NCBI GenBank assembly: GCA_028753945.1
Contig: JAPNXP010000007.1
Span: forward strand, 3,472,001 to 3,536,000
Source of the DNA: Hexactinellida sp. DTS-2022
Lineage: Eukaryota > Porifera > Hexactinellida
Direction: 5' to 3'
DNA length: 64,000 nucleotides
Each line of letters starts with the position of its first letter. Position 1 is the stretch's first letter. The notes below the pieces were generated by a model. That model had not been told where the DNA came from. It did not search any database and was given only the letters and a program-made list of their open reading frames with translations. This document shows, in pieces, positions 34,020-44,939 of this stretch. A program made the translations under genes and the position numbers.

Positions 34020-35354
34020 CTATAAGAAATTTAACAAAACTAAAGATAACAAACATAAATAGTTCAGAAAATTATAAAAGATGAAAGGTCAAATTCCTAA
34101 ATAAAACTGTATTAATAACATTCTAGACAATTTATGAACATATGCAGGGTTTGCCACAAATTATGACGGGAGTATTGGCAAGGGACGAGACAGATATAAT
34201 TCATTGTGGGAACCTGCATCATGGGACCCGTAGATTATAAACTGAAACCATTTTTATTATTATAGATATAAATTATAGACATCTGAAGTTCTAAACATTG
34301 AATCACTGGTTGTTTTTGGGTTATAGGCAACCCTGAATACAAAACAATTAGCCCAATGAAGAATGCAGTGATATGAAGTCAGGATCAAAAAGGAAGGCAA
34401 GGGAGAAATCTCTCCATAGTGGGAAAACCAGTGGGAATAGCGTTATTATTAAGGCTAAAATATAAGTGAAATTGATATAGTGACTCCGCTTAATAGAGTC
34501 GCCCGGGAACAGGTTACCCTGCCTCGATTAAGCGGAGAATTGTACAAAACAAACTTCCTTCAATTCCAAAACCCAATATGAGTTCATAGTTCGTTGCTCC
34601 GAAGATAAATTGTCCGTAAGTGCTCAGTTTTCATATTATAAAATATCTGCCATACATTTGCGTGACCGACCACCAAGATATACAACTGAATAGACGAAAA
34701 TTTGTTATTGTCTTTTCATAGCAAAACAAAGTGACAATGGAATTCACTAAATATATAAAGTTGCGATGTTTCGGTAGCTGTCTAGATATTCCAATTAAGA
34801 AAATAAATTAATATCGGCTTGACATTCGTTGACATTTTAAAATCGCTCACTTTGAAATAGTACTAGGAATTAGTTGCGATTTTTGGACTTAGGAATTTGT
34901 TGTTAAAATATGGGAGCTACAACCAATGCGAATTAATAATTAGCTTCAGGATATTTAAATTGTATTACAGAGACTAAATTTAGCTATAATAATCCTTGTT
35001 AGAAATATTCACAACATCTTATGATAATTCTTTTTGCAATTTCCTACCACAAAATGGAAAGACTAATTCTTTAACTTTGATAATAGTTTTATATGATAAT
35101 AGCTTTAAATCTGTTAGCAATTTTGTCTGAGTGTTTCTAATATATTTAAGCATGAAATGACAACTTAATTTAGCTAAATAGTAAAGGTGAATTTTCCTAT
35201 ACTTCCGGCTACGAAGCCTCTGAGATAATGAACATCATATTTTCATTAAGAACAAGCCCAAAGATCAAATTATAATAACTTACATAGGGTTTGCGTTAAT
35301 TTGTGTCCGAATATTATGAAGTCTCTCTATCATGAAGACAATTTAGGTCATTGA
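34020..35354. other. Intronic sequence, nothing coding
   Basis: Start of the 29.4-kb intron. The only identifiable item is a single pogo-like end at about 34478-34540 (GTGACTCCGCTTAATAGAG...GATTAAGCGGAG). Confidence 0.5.
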
Positions 35355-35480
35355 AAATATATATTAAAAACAAAGTTGTTCTTTGTGTGTTGTTCGTCTG
35401 TTTGCCAGAAACCATTTATAAGACTACGAGTCCCAGAAAGCTGAAAAATTGTATTGATGTTTATAAAATTCACAAATTTT
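35355..35480 (+). mobile_element. Helitron-like 5' end
   Basis: atatattaaaaacaaagttg followed by TTCTTTGTGTG, GTTTGCCAGAAACC and AGCTGAAAAATT parallels the 5' part of the Helitron-like copy at 60236 read on the minus strand. The 3' end was not found. Confidence 0.35.
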
Positions 35481-35913
35481 GATTAACACATCTAGTGGAG
35501 ATATGTTGTTTCAATTATAGGAACAAATTAATTGCATCTCCCATTCCATCCTAATGCAGCTATCAGGCGCTAATCACATATATAGTACTAGGTGATGATG
35601 TCCTTAGTTTAAGATATGCACAAGTTTCCAAAAAATTATTAGTTCAACCACATAATACTGTTCTCTAGTATATTTTCCACATTTTCGAATTATAATAGAA
35701 TTTTTTATTTAATGAAGTTTGATCGATAATGCCTCTAAGCGGGCATTTAGGGGAGGGATGGGTTCAGAAATTAAACAGAGCTTCAGTTTGCTATAGCGAG
35801 CGTCAGTTTGTTATACGAGATAGAGAGTCGGAGTGAAAATGCACTTAATACACAAAGAATACCAGTCAACTCATTGCTTAAATTGTCTGTTGCAGACAGT
35901 GTGCATTTAAGGC

Positions 35914-35944
35914 AAATTAGAGGCCCAAAATGGGCCTCTAATTT
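35914..35944. repeat. Perfect 14-bp stem hairpin
   Basis: aaattagaggccca, a 3-nt AAA loop, then the exact complement. It is followed by TTTAACG. No flanking element ends were recognised. Confidence 0.85.
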
Positions 35945-36887
35945 TTAACGTGCTAAGTACTCAATATCATGAAATGTAGAGTGAGGGCCTCTAATTGTTG
36001 GTAGAGCCCTCTAAGCAAATCCTTAAAAAAAACACTGGTTGTAGATTATACAAAATGGAGCTTAACTAATGGTGCAGGTGAAATTATTGAATTATTGTTA
36101 TGAAAATTTGAATTCCCAAACAAAAGATTAGGAGAGTATTTAGAAATGATTGTAAATACTTTATAAGGAAACTGCCGTTTTCCAGTAGAAGGTTCATATA
36201 TCCGGTGTTCTTATATCCGGGATCTACTGTATAAGCGCGAGTATGAATTGTATCTAAAGTATCAGGGTTTCATACAGGAGGGGAGGCAGGATTTCCCACA
36301 CACCCAAAGCATTGTATTGACATAATTGTTCCAGGTGCAAAATGGTTCCACCCGGAACCAACATGTCATAAATTGTTGATTTAGCAAATAAGTTCCGGGA
36401 TAAATTTAGAGGTAAATCATTTCTATGGTTTGTGTGATTTGAATGAATTAGACCGAAAAACTAAGCAGAAAATCTCATTATCTAGGACTGGAATAATACC
36501 GAATGGATAAGACGGAAAGAAAATCAGTAATGGAATAAGACCGAAAGAAAATAAGTACTGGAATAAGACCGAAAGGAATAAGACCGAAAGAAAATCAGTA
36601 CTGGAATAAGACCGAGAAAAATAAGACCGAAAAAAATCCGTACTGGAATAAGACCGAATGGAATAAGAGCGAAGAAAATCAGTACTGGAATAGGAACGAA
36701 TGGAATAAGACAGAAAGAAAATCAGTACTGGAATAAGACCGAATGGAATAAGACCGAAAGAAAATCAGTACTGGAATAAGACGGAATGGAATAAGACCGA
36801 AAGAAAATCAGTACTGGAGTAGGACCGAATGGAATAAGACCGAAAGAAAATCAGTACTGGAATAAGACCGAATAATATAAGGGCTAC

Positions 36888-37051
36888 CAGGGGCGTCGCA
36901 GGATCTGGCCAGCCCGGGGCAAAAGAGCAGCTTTTAGTATAAATCCGGGGCATGCTCCATGTAATTATACTACCAATTGGGCTGGAATCCGGGGCAAAAT
37001 ATTTTAACCCGGGGCATTTGCCCCGGATGCCCCCCTATGGGACCGCCACTG
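36888..37051. mobile_element. hAT MITE, 164 bp, perfect 8-bp TSD
   Basis: Left caggggcgtcgcagg, right gggaccgccactg; the direct repeat agggctac flanks it (36880-36887, 37052-37059). The interior repeats CCGGGGCA. It inserted at the junction of the left arm and the loop of the foldback-like element. Confidence 0.88.
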
Positions 37052-37069
37052 AGGGCTACTCAATGCTTA

Positions 37070-37310
37070 GAAATACGTATGTATTGGTAAGAATAGAAGT
37101 GAAACCTCGACTTTCTAAGCGTGAATTATGGTTCATTGAGAAAACATCCGACTATCAAAAGGTGTGTAGTGATTAATGGAGAAACACTCGCCTTTCTAAG
37201 TGTGATGTATTGATCAAGGTGAAAACACTCGCCACTCTCATTGTCTTTTATGGAGAATGATTAAAACGCTCGCCTTTCTAAGTGTCTAATATTGATCAGG
37301 GTGAAAAGCA
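37070..37310. repeat. Imperfect direct repeats of about 65 bp
   Basis: Four passes of a unit containing CTCGCCTTTCTAAGTGT...ATTGATCA...GGTGAAAA, with diverged members at 37105 and 37255, fill the loop of the foldback-like element. Confidence 0.7.
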
Positions 37311-38723
37311 GCCCTTATATTTTTCGGGCTTATTCCATTCGGTCTTATTCCAGTACTGATTTTCTTTCGGTCTTATTCCATTCGGTCTTATTCAGGTTTC
37401 CCGTTTGTGTATTCCGTAGCAAATTCGTTCCGGCTTAATTTAGACTAGTAATGACACTTAGACGGTTTCCTTACCAACACTTAAGTAACTACTTTCTCAA
37501 ACCAAGTATGCAAAATAGTAGTAAAATACAAATATTTTAGAAATTCCGGGACCGGATATTTTCTGGGAATTGAATCCTGGGAATTATTTTTAAATCCCAG
37601 GGTCCAATACTTCATTGCTTAATAGTTTTTATGTTTTTTAATTAATTGACTTAACAACAGTTCGAATTTTTACTATATATTAAAATCTCAATTGTACGAT
37701 CACTCAAACGCTACGCGGTCTTGATTATTGAAATATTTCGTATTATTAGCTGTTTCAACTTAACAACAAACATTATCTTAACCATTATATATGGCGAAAT
37801 CATTATTTAAGAACTAAGCTGGTATCATAAAAGACGACTATGTTTAATATATACGAGCCGTTGCTCTCGTTCGTTTGCGACGGATAGGTCCTAAAACCTC
37901 AAGTTAACGGCCGCTATGGGCCCTTAGTCCTCACTAACCATTGATTATATAAATCTTTCTTTCCAAAATTTTCAATACAGTAACTTGTTTACCAATAATT
38001 CCCGTTGGTAGCTAGACTCTAGGTTCGTTTTTACTTTTCAATAAAATATTTACCTACTTTTTGTATACAATAAAATAAATATTCACATTGGGGAATTCCA
38101 TGTCAAGTCGACCAGTCATTTCACCACTATCAATCGATTTGTCTATAAATTGCTGTGTAAAAAGCTACAAGCAAATCTATACTTTCCTCAAAATTTTAGA
38201 CTAATCGGTTGAGTTGTTTTTTATTTATTACGTCACAGATTTTCATATTTTTGTTGATTATCCAAACATTTTTCAAAATGTTGAAGCACCATCTCACTTC
38301 AAACACGTATAACTTTTGATATAATTATCCAATTCTTTTAAAAATTGCTATACTTATGTTTTTATATATGGAGAATTCAAATCAGATGGATATATTAAGT
38401 TATCAGTTGTTGTTATTAGTGAAAATTAGAACTGAAACCAATACCGGAAGTGGAACCGGAACCATGACGTAAGAAAAATGTATATTCTCGGATCTCTTTT
38501 ATTTTTTGGTAATTTATTCTATGTAGTCTTAAGTCATTGTGTAGAAAATTTCAATATGGTTTCCATATCTTCCCATTGAGTTATTCACATTTTTGTCCTC
38601 TAAACGCTATTTATGTGATACTACAACTTATTAATGTTCTTTATAAAAATAGAATACTGGCTAGAACCTTACTCTATTTCTATCATATTGATAAATATTT
38701 CATATTTAAATAATTATTATCAC

Positions 38724-38906
38724 CAGTGTATTATACAGCCATTTGTAAATACGCTCCTAATCCTGGTCTGATGCAATTTCACACGCCTAAATCACAAATT
38801 ATTGTTACCGTATAGGAGAGGATTCCAAATTTTCGCGCTCCTAAATTCCAATTTTCCAAAAATCATACTCCAAAAGGAGCGTCTCGCGCTCCTGGATAAT
38901 TCCTTG
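38724..38906. mobile_element. hAT-like MITE in left palindrome arm
   Basis: cagtgtattatacagcc to ggataattccttg, flanked by attatcac and aatatcac (7 of 8 match). It has the same family and length as 44414-44596; the mirror copy is at 40492-40674. The interior holds AGGAG/CTCCT and GCGCTCC words. Confidence 0.75.
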
Positions 38907-39504
38907 AATATCACTCATTCCAACACCATTATACAATTGATATACGTATGTATCAGAAATTTGTGGTTTGTGGTATGTTTGACCTCCGATACACTACCAT
39001 GTAAATTATAATGTATTAGTATTGTTGCTATGTTTAATAAGAATGCAATTTATTAAACTATTGAGCTGTGAAGTTAATATTACTGCATAAAAGTTGTGAA
39101 ACTTGATTATTATCTATTGATTCTATTTATTTGCATCACTTCGAATCTGAATTTTGAAATCAATTTTTTTTGTTACCTCCCACTGAAAAATAACTTGTGA
39201 TGACATTGGAGGTACAGTAAAAAAGAGTTACCGCCCTAGCAAGTTTACAGCGACCAAAAGAAGATAATATATATCACTTATTCAAATGTTTAATATACGT
39301 AGAGCTCTTAGGTTATTTGTAGTACACTTAATTATGTTTTAGATATGATAACATCAAAACTATACCAGTGACACGTACTTACCATAAATACACCCCAATA
39401 AGTGCAAAATTTATAGGAGGAAAGCGAATTAGTGACCAATTAGATTACACAATAACATATGAATTTAAATGAAATCGTGTGACAAACTCTAAATATTCTA
39501 CACA

Positions 39505-39801
39505 GCTGCCATACTTAACTATAGGTAATTATGTCGTATGTATGTATGACAAAGATTGGTATATTGTGTGATTAAAGAAGTCTGTGAGGAAGAAGGTGAT
39601 ATAGAAGTCAGCTTTATGCATCCAAAAGGACCAGGGCGTCCTGAAAATAGTTTCTATTGCCACTCAACAGAAGACGTCTGTTATGTCGCTCAAAATGATG
39701 TAATAGGCTATATATCCACTCCAAAAACTTCTTCAAAACGTGCAAGGAAGTTCAAAATCTCATCGATGTACATGAAGCTAATTACTGATTTTCAAATGTA
39801 G
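39505..39801 (+). pseudogene. Fragment of a transposon-associated protein, Tudor-like segment
   Basis: Frame 1 reads QLPYLTIGNYVVCMYDKDWY. After a one-base frameshift at about 39565 it continues VIKEVCEEEGDIEVSFMHPK, then DVCYVAQNDVIGYIS, and ends KFKISSMYMKLITDFQM before a stop. The GxYVVxxYDxDWYxxxIxE...DxxVxFMHPxGP pattern resembles small Tudor/SH3-like modules that I associate with the C-terminus of large uncharacterised invertebrate transposon proteins. That is recollection, not a search result. It lies in the palindrome loop with no other coding part nearby. Confidence 0.45.
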
Positions 39802-39851
39802 CAAGAGATTAAATTCTAAATATATAAACGTACGGAATCCATTTGGAAATA

Positions 39852-40167
39852 CAGTATACCCTCGCTAATCCGAACCCTCGCTATTCCGAACAGGAGATAC
39901 CAAAATATTTTTCATATAAAAGAGGTAAATCATAAATATTTGTATATATAATACATTGAAATTACAAAATACAAAAATAAGTATCAGGTATTGTACTATA
40001 TGATTTGTATGGCCATATGGATTAAAAAGAGTGGGTCGGATTATTGGGGTCTCATTTTATAGATTCCTATAGAAAATGTATTACATCCCTACCCAGAACG
40101 AATTCACTAATCGGAAGAGATTTTAGTTGAATCGGAACACCTATGTTAGGATTAGCAGGGGGTACTG
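39852..40167. mobile_element. Pogo/Tigger-like MITE, 316 bp
   Basis: Left cagtataccctcgctaatc and right, inverted, cagtaccccctgctaatcct, TA on both sides. Inserted in the palindrome loop. Confidence 0.8.
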
Positions 40168-40491
40168 TATATATGAATATTACATCAAAGACAATTATCA
40201 AACCATGAATTATAAGCAATCTTAATTATTTGAATAATAATGTAAATAACAAATACATTGGTATTAATTAGGCCCAAATAACAGTGTGATAACGACCATT
40301 AGTTAACGTAAGTAAGTTCACAGTTAATTTGTTCAATCAATTGCATTCCAATTATACATTGCAACAATACTAATGCACTTAATGCACTTAATTAACATGT
40401 GTAGTGTATCGGAGGTCAAACATACCACAAACCACAAATTTCTGATACATACGTATATCAATTGTATAATGGTGTTGGAATGAGTGATATT

Positions 40492-40674
40492 CAAGGAATT
40501 ATCCAGGAGCGCGAGACGCTCCTTTTGGAGTATGATTTTTGGAAAATTGGAATTTAGGAGCGCGAAAATTTGGAATCCTCTCCTATACGGTAACAATAAT
40601 TTGTGATTTAGGCGTGTGAAATTGCATCAGACCAGGATTAGGAGCGTATTTACAAATGGCTGTATAATACACTG
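40492..40674. mobile_element. hAT-like MITE in right palindrome arm (mirror copy)
   Basis: The inverted counterpart of 38724-38906, caaggaattatcc to ggctgtataatacactg. Its presence in both arms shows that the MITE inserted before the inverted duplication formed, or was copied by gene conversion. Confidence 0.75.
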
Positions 40675-41786
40675 GTGATAATAATTATTTAAATATGAAA
40701 TATTTATCAATATGATAGAAATAGAGTAAGGTTCTAGCCAGTATTCTATTTTTATAAAGAACATTAATAAGTTGTAGTGTCACATAAATAGCGTTTAGAG
40801 GACAAAAATGTGAATAACTCAATGGGAAGATATGGAAACCATATTGAAATTTTCTACACAATGACTTAAGACTACATAGAATAAATTACCAAAAAATAAA
40901 AGAGATCCGAAAATATACATTTTTGTTACGTCATGGTTCCGGTTCCTCTTCCGGTATTGGTTTCAGTTCTAATTTTCACTAATAAAAACAACTGATAACT
41001 TAATATATCCATCTGATTTGAATTCTCCATATATAAAAACATAAGTATAGCAATTTTTAAAAGAATTGGATAATTATATCAAAAGTTATACGAGTTTGAA
41101 GTGAGATGGTGCATCAACATTTTGAAAAATGTTTGGATAATCAACAAAAATATGAAAATCTGTGACGTCATAAATAAAAAACAACTTAACCGATTAGTCT
41201 AAAATTTTGAGGAAAGTATAGACTTGCTTGTAGCTTGTTACACAGCAATTTATAGACAAATCGATTGATAGTGGTGAAATGACTGGTCGACTTGACATGG
41301 AATTCCACCATTATGAGTATATACATGCGAAATTCGAAATCAGCATACTTGTTTACCTATTATAACATTTGGAAGTTAGTTTTCTATCTCAATTATAAAT
41401 ACGGTTTCTATTCCCCCAGCACTAATACAATCTGGAAAACAAAGAAGAAAATAAAACAAAAGAATAGAGTTTTAATAATATAGATGTTCCCCTTGATTAA
41501 TAATCCCGAGATTAGCTATTTGACAGCATCATAATCCCAAAATCACGAGACAACTATGAGCCCTATTAATTCAGTTAGTATGTACATTCGGATAATAAAT
41601 ATTCTTAGAGGTCGAGGATACATTGTGTTGCACTAGACCTTAAAATTCATGAATTTGAAAGTTTATGGCAGGAAAATGTAGAGATGAGCGAAATGTCTGA
41701 CAGGAATTACAGTTATGACATGGGTTGTAACGTATTTTATCCCACTAACCACTATCGTAACAATAAGGTGCAGATTCGTACATGTA

Positions 41787-41944
41787 CAGTCGAAATCGGG
41801 TTTTTTTGCCCCCAAAATGACGACAAAAGGAGGCAAAAAACCCAATAAGCAAAAAAACCCGCAGGAAAACACATTAAGATATCACATTTTTGCACGACAA
41901 AAGGAGGCAAAAAAACCCGTGGCAAAAAACCCCGATTTTGACTG
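41787..41944. mobile_element. TA-flanked MITE, 158 bp (CAGTCGAAATCGGG family)
   Basis: Left cagtcgaaatcgggtttttt and right, inverted, cagtcaaaatcggggttttt, TA on both sides. The same family is at 57812-57985. Internal GGCAAAAAA runs. Confidence 0.85.
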
Positions 41945-42007
41945 TATTAGTAAGTGATATAGTTTTTCTCATTAAAGTATTTAAAGTGAGATATTTAAAG
42001 TGTCATA

Positions 42008-42455
42008 CAGTCGAACCTCCCCAATCCGGGCAGCCTCGTCCGGAGGGTGCCCGGATCTTAGAATTTGCCACGAATCTCGGTAATAATCATAATTTCTATT
42101 GTATAATCAACTAGTGTTTATGTTCTGATGTCTCAATACCTGTTCTCTGACCTGATACGCACCTCCGACATCTGATCTTGGTATAAGTTTACCCAAAGAG
42201 TTCATAAATTTCGAATATGAAACGTATGTAAACTAGCGAGATTACCATATGGCCAAATCCAAAACAATATTTACCGCCCAAATAAGGGTGGTTCTACTTT
42301 TAGTAACATGTTTGACATACCAATATGCAAAGATAAACTATATTTTGGGACTAATTTCCAGAAAAATGGCGTATTAATATTGAACTTATACAAAAATGTT
42401 GCCCGGTTTAAGGAGGTGGCCGGTTCTGAGAGGTCCGGATCTGGGAGGTCTACTG
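42008..42455. mobile_element. TA-flanked pogo-like MITE, 448 bp
   Basis: Left cagtcgaacctccccaatcc and right, inverted, cagtagacctcccagatccg, TA on both sides. The internal GGAGGGTGCCCGGATCT block reappears at 23947-24001. 42456-42922 holds no other clear feature; a cagggccggcgccaccagg end at 42911 hints at one more hAT-like MITE whose left end is uncertain. Confidence 0.8.
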
Positions 42456-42922
42456 TAGTTGTAATAGTACAATGAAAATAAGTATTTCTAAATTAAGAAT
42501 TTGGTAACAGATGGAACCCACTCCTACTTGGTTTGTTGCAACCAAGTAGTTTGTATCTATTAAGTAAATAATAAAATTACTTTATCTGTGATGGAGATTT
42601 GTATCGAGTTGGTAACCTAACCTTTTCTTGACTATTTTTTGTAATTCCATCATGACAATAGAATTTGCAATCAATATAGGGATTCAGAGTGAAGCGACCC
42701 CCTGAAAGCAAAGTGTACCCCAGTAACTTGTAGACAACTAGATTATCCTTATGTCTGATTGATAAGCTTGTTTTGATCATGCTTTTCCCATTGCCGTGGC
42801 CACGTATTATGAGGTGTGGGTGTAGTGGGTGTCACTGTCCAAGCACCGCTTCATTTCCTTTAGGAAGTGGGTGTCCGGACACCCAGGACACCCCTGGTGG
42901 CGCCGGCCCTGATTTCTATTGA

Positions 42923-43930
42923 TTACGAGTTTTCTAGATGTTCTGTTTCCAAAATGAGAAATGGGCATAGTTTTTGAAAACCTCCATCTAATTTTTCTAT
43001 TGTCTCGAGATCCTGTTTGCATAATTTACACCTTCGTGCAAGTGATTTGCTGTCAATACTGGTTTGGTAACTAGAGTTAAATATTGTTATTGAAGTTAAG
43101 TCGGTCCATTGAGAGAAAGACCCGAAACAGCTCCAATACTGAAAGTTAGAATCGTATCTGTTGATATTTAGATTAATGTGCCGCATTAACGTAACAAAAG
43201 TGAATCTCGATCCGAAGAAATCGAATATTCCATGATTAGATTCATATTTAATTATTTTGTTATCCAGAAACACAATTCTTCGAATTATTTTGCCGTATTA
43301 ACGAAAAAAAACTCCGCCAGTTTCCCTTCGATCGCAACATGGAGATAACCTAATGTAAAGAAATTCGATTCGCAGTAGACTTAAGAAGGTAATGAAGTTG
43401 TCTATACTACAGGTATTGACCAATTTCTTCCCCTCATAACTTGTACTCAATGTTGCACAAAATGCATCCAATTTTTTCTCGACTAACACATCTACGTTGG
43501 ACTCTTAATCGAGGCTTTTGCGAGAGTGTTCCTTGCCTCTTTTCACAGTAAGTAGCGACGCTTTCTGGATGAACTTCCGTTTGACACGAGGAATTTTGAG
43601 GGTTTTTTTAGAAAATACAGAAGTTTCGCCTGTGAAGTTTCGCCTTAACAACTTCAAACGGGCCAATCCAAGGATCTTCGACATTCGTGGCAGGTTGCAT
43701 TCTTTCTTTTCTGGTATTCGAAAGCAATACTTGGTCACCGAAATTAAGTTGCACTTGAGACCAGGAATTGTCTTATTTTGACATATACATGTATATGCTG
43801 CTCCTTTTCCAAGGGAACAGTCTGTTTCTAGGAAAGTTCCCCCCCCCCAAGAAAAATTTCTGTACCAAACTCTGTAATTTCCTAAAAACTGGATTAATAC
43901 AATTTTCAAGCCGATATTCGTAATCAACAT
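42923..43930 (-). pseudogene. Unknown transposon-type ORF with a possible USP-like cysteine box
   Basis: Three consecutive open stretches on the minus strand (43930-43505, 43489-43298, 43273-42923) share one reading frame and are separated only by two stop codons, for about 335 residues in all. The first part is basic (KTLKIPRVKRKF, TVKRGKEHSRK). The middle has GKKLVNTCSIDNFITFLSLL, which resembles the N-T-C-x-x-[ND] cysteine box of ubiquitin-specific proteases. The last part has a Cys pair (RRCKLCKQ) followed by CPFLILETE. No His-box motif was identified, so protease activity is unproven. Introns could explain the stops, but clear splice sites are not obvious. I do not recognise the family. 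Confidence 0.4.
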
Positions 43931-44282
43931 TAAATAAGGCGTCGTTCATGTGGTCTCATGAGTAATTTCATAGCGACGCAGGGATTTTGTAGGAACTTAA
44001 TAACGTTAAATTCAAAATTTGTCCGAAACTTTTTGAGGCCTACCTAAGCAGTTTAGGTAGAACCCTCCCTGCGAAAACAGATGGAGAGGAGTGAAACCCG
44101 CACTGACCACCCTTTCGGTACATAAGCATCTATATAGCAGACTATGTGCATTAAATGGGGAGTGTAGTTAATAAAATATAACTTTTACACAGTGGACATT
44201 AGTAATAATTAAATAATTCGGGAAATGAAAAACGAAATTCTACCGTTCTTGGTGCTCGTCTAATTTATAACTAAGAGTAGTC

Positions 44283-44318
<36 letters not shown>
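44283..44318. repeat. (AAT)n microsatellite, 12 units
   Basis: An uninterrupted AAT/TAA trinucleotide run. Confidence 0.95.
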
Positions 44319-44319
<1 letters not shown>

Positions 44320-44413
44320 CGAGATTATTATTCTATACATTCGAAATATCTATTGTAGAAGCCTTCACCCCTTTTAGCTACTGATTAGGTTGAAATTACC
44401 ATCCATTGCCACC

Positions 44414-44596
44414 AGTGTATTATACAGCCATTTGTAAATACACTCCTAATCCTGGTCTGATCCAATTTTCATAAGCCTAAATCTCAAATTAATGTTACGG
44501 TATAGGAGAGGATTCCAAATTTTCGCGCTCCTAAATTCAAATTTTCCAAAAATTATGCTCCAAAAGGAGCGTCTCGCGGTCCTAGATAATCCCTTG
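44414..44596. mobile_element. hAT-like MITE, 183 bp
   Basis: cagtgtattatacag to ataatcccttg, flanked by attgccac (44406-44413) and gttgccac (44597-44604), 7 of 8 matching. Same family as the two palindrome-arm copies. It is inserted in a fragment of the Tc1-like MITE family (GTAGAAGCCTTC...CCAATTGCC complement). Confidence 0.8.
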
Positions 44597-44939
44597 GTTG
44601 CCACTATGTGCCACTTGTTCCCACCTTATACCATGTTGGCAATTGGAAGAATGGTAAATGGTACCAGCGGTTGAATATTTTCAAACTAGTCAATATATAT
44701 ATATACAGTGGGTCAAGCAGAGGAAATAGCGTTGCATGCTTCTATATGCGTCAAATCGATTTATTTCTAAGATACCTAAGGATCAAATGAATGTAATTAT
44801 TTTTAGCACATTCCAATTGGTAGTTCAAATATTTCAATTTGGGTAGTAGTCATCAACACGAATTCCATTCGATAGTAAGAGTTTCTATTCTGCAATCAGA
44901 TTCAATCTATTTTTACAACAATATAAAAGCAGCATTTAA

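Larger units (their letters stand above)
36486..37392. mobile_element. Foldback-like element with tandem-repeat arms
   Basis: The left arm (36486-36886) is about ten copies of a 43-bp unit built from ggaataagaccgaa and aaagaaaatcagtact. The right arm (37309-37392) is the same unit inverted, starting with agcccttatattttt, which complements the left arm's innermost aatataagggct. The loop holds a 164-bp hAT MITE and a run of about 65-bp direct repeats. No ORF. Repeat-built inverted arms are typical of Foldback/Galileo-type elements; that assignment is inference. Confidence 0.65.
38092..41306. repeat. Large palindrome: arms of about 0.95 kb, loop of 1.3 kb
   Basis: 38092-39040 and 40360-41306 are near-identical inverted copies, from the shared outer ggaattccatgtcaagtcga to the inner TTAGTATTGTTGC. 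Scattered differences of a base or two are visible. Each arm contains the same hAT-like MITE. The loop holds a gene fragment and a pogo-like MITE. It could be an element with long terminal inverted repeats or a local inverted duplication; no target duplication was seen. Confidence 0.93.

Noticed and set aside
38802..40596. Two copies of a 69-87 aa ORF starting MLPYRRGFQIFALLN
   Set aside because: Also present at 44492. It is encoded by a MITE shared between the palindrome arms and is open only by chance.
42789..42911. hAT MITE with ends cattgccgtggccacg and cagggccggcgccacc
   Set aside because: The end similarity is partial and the 8-bp flanks (gcttttcc, atttctat) do not match; left as a hint only.
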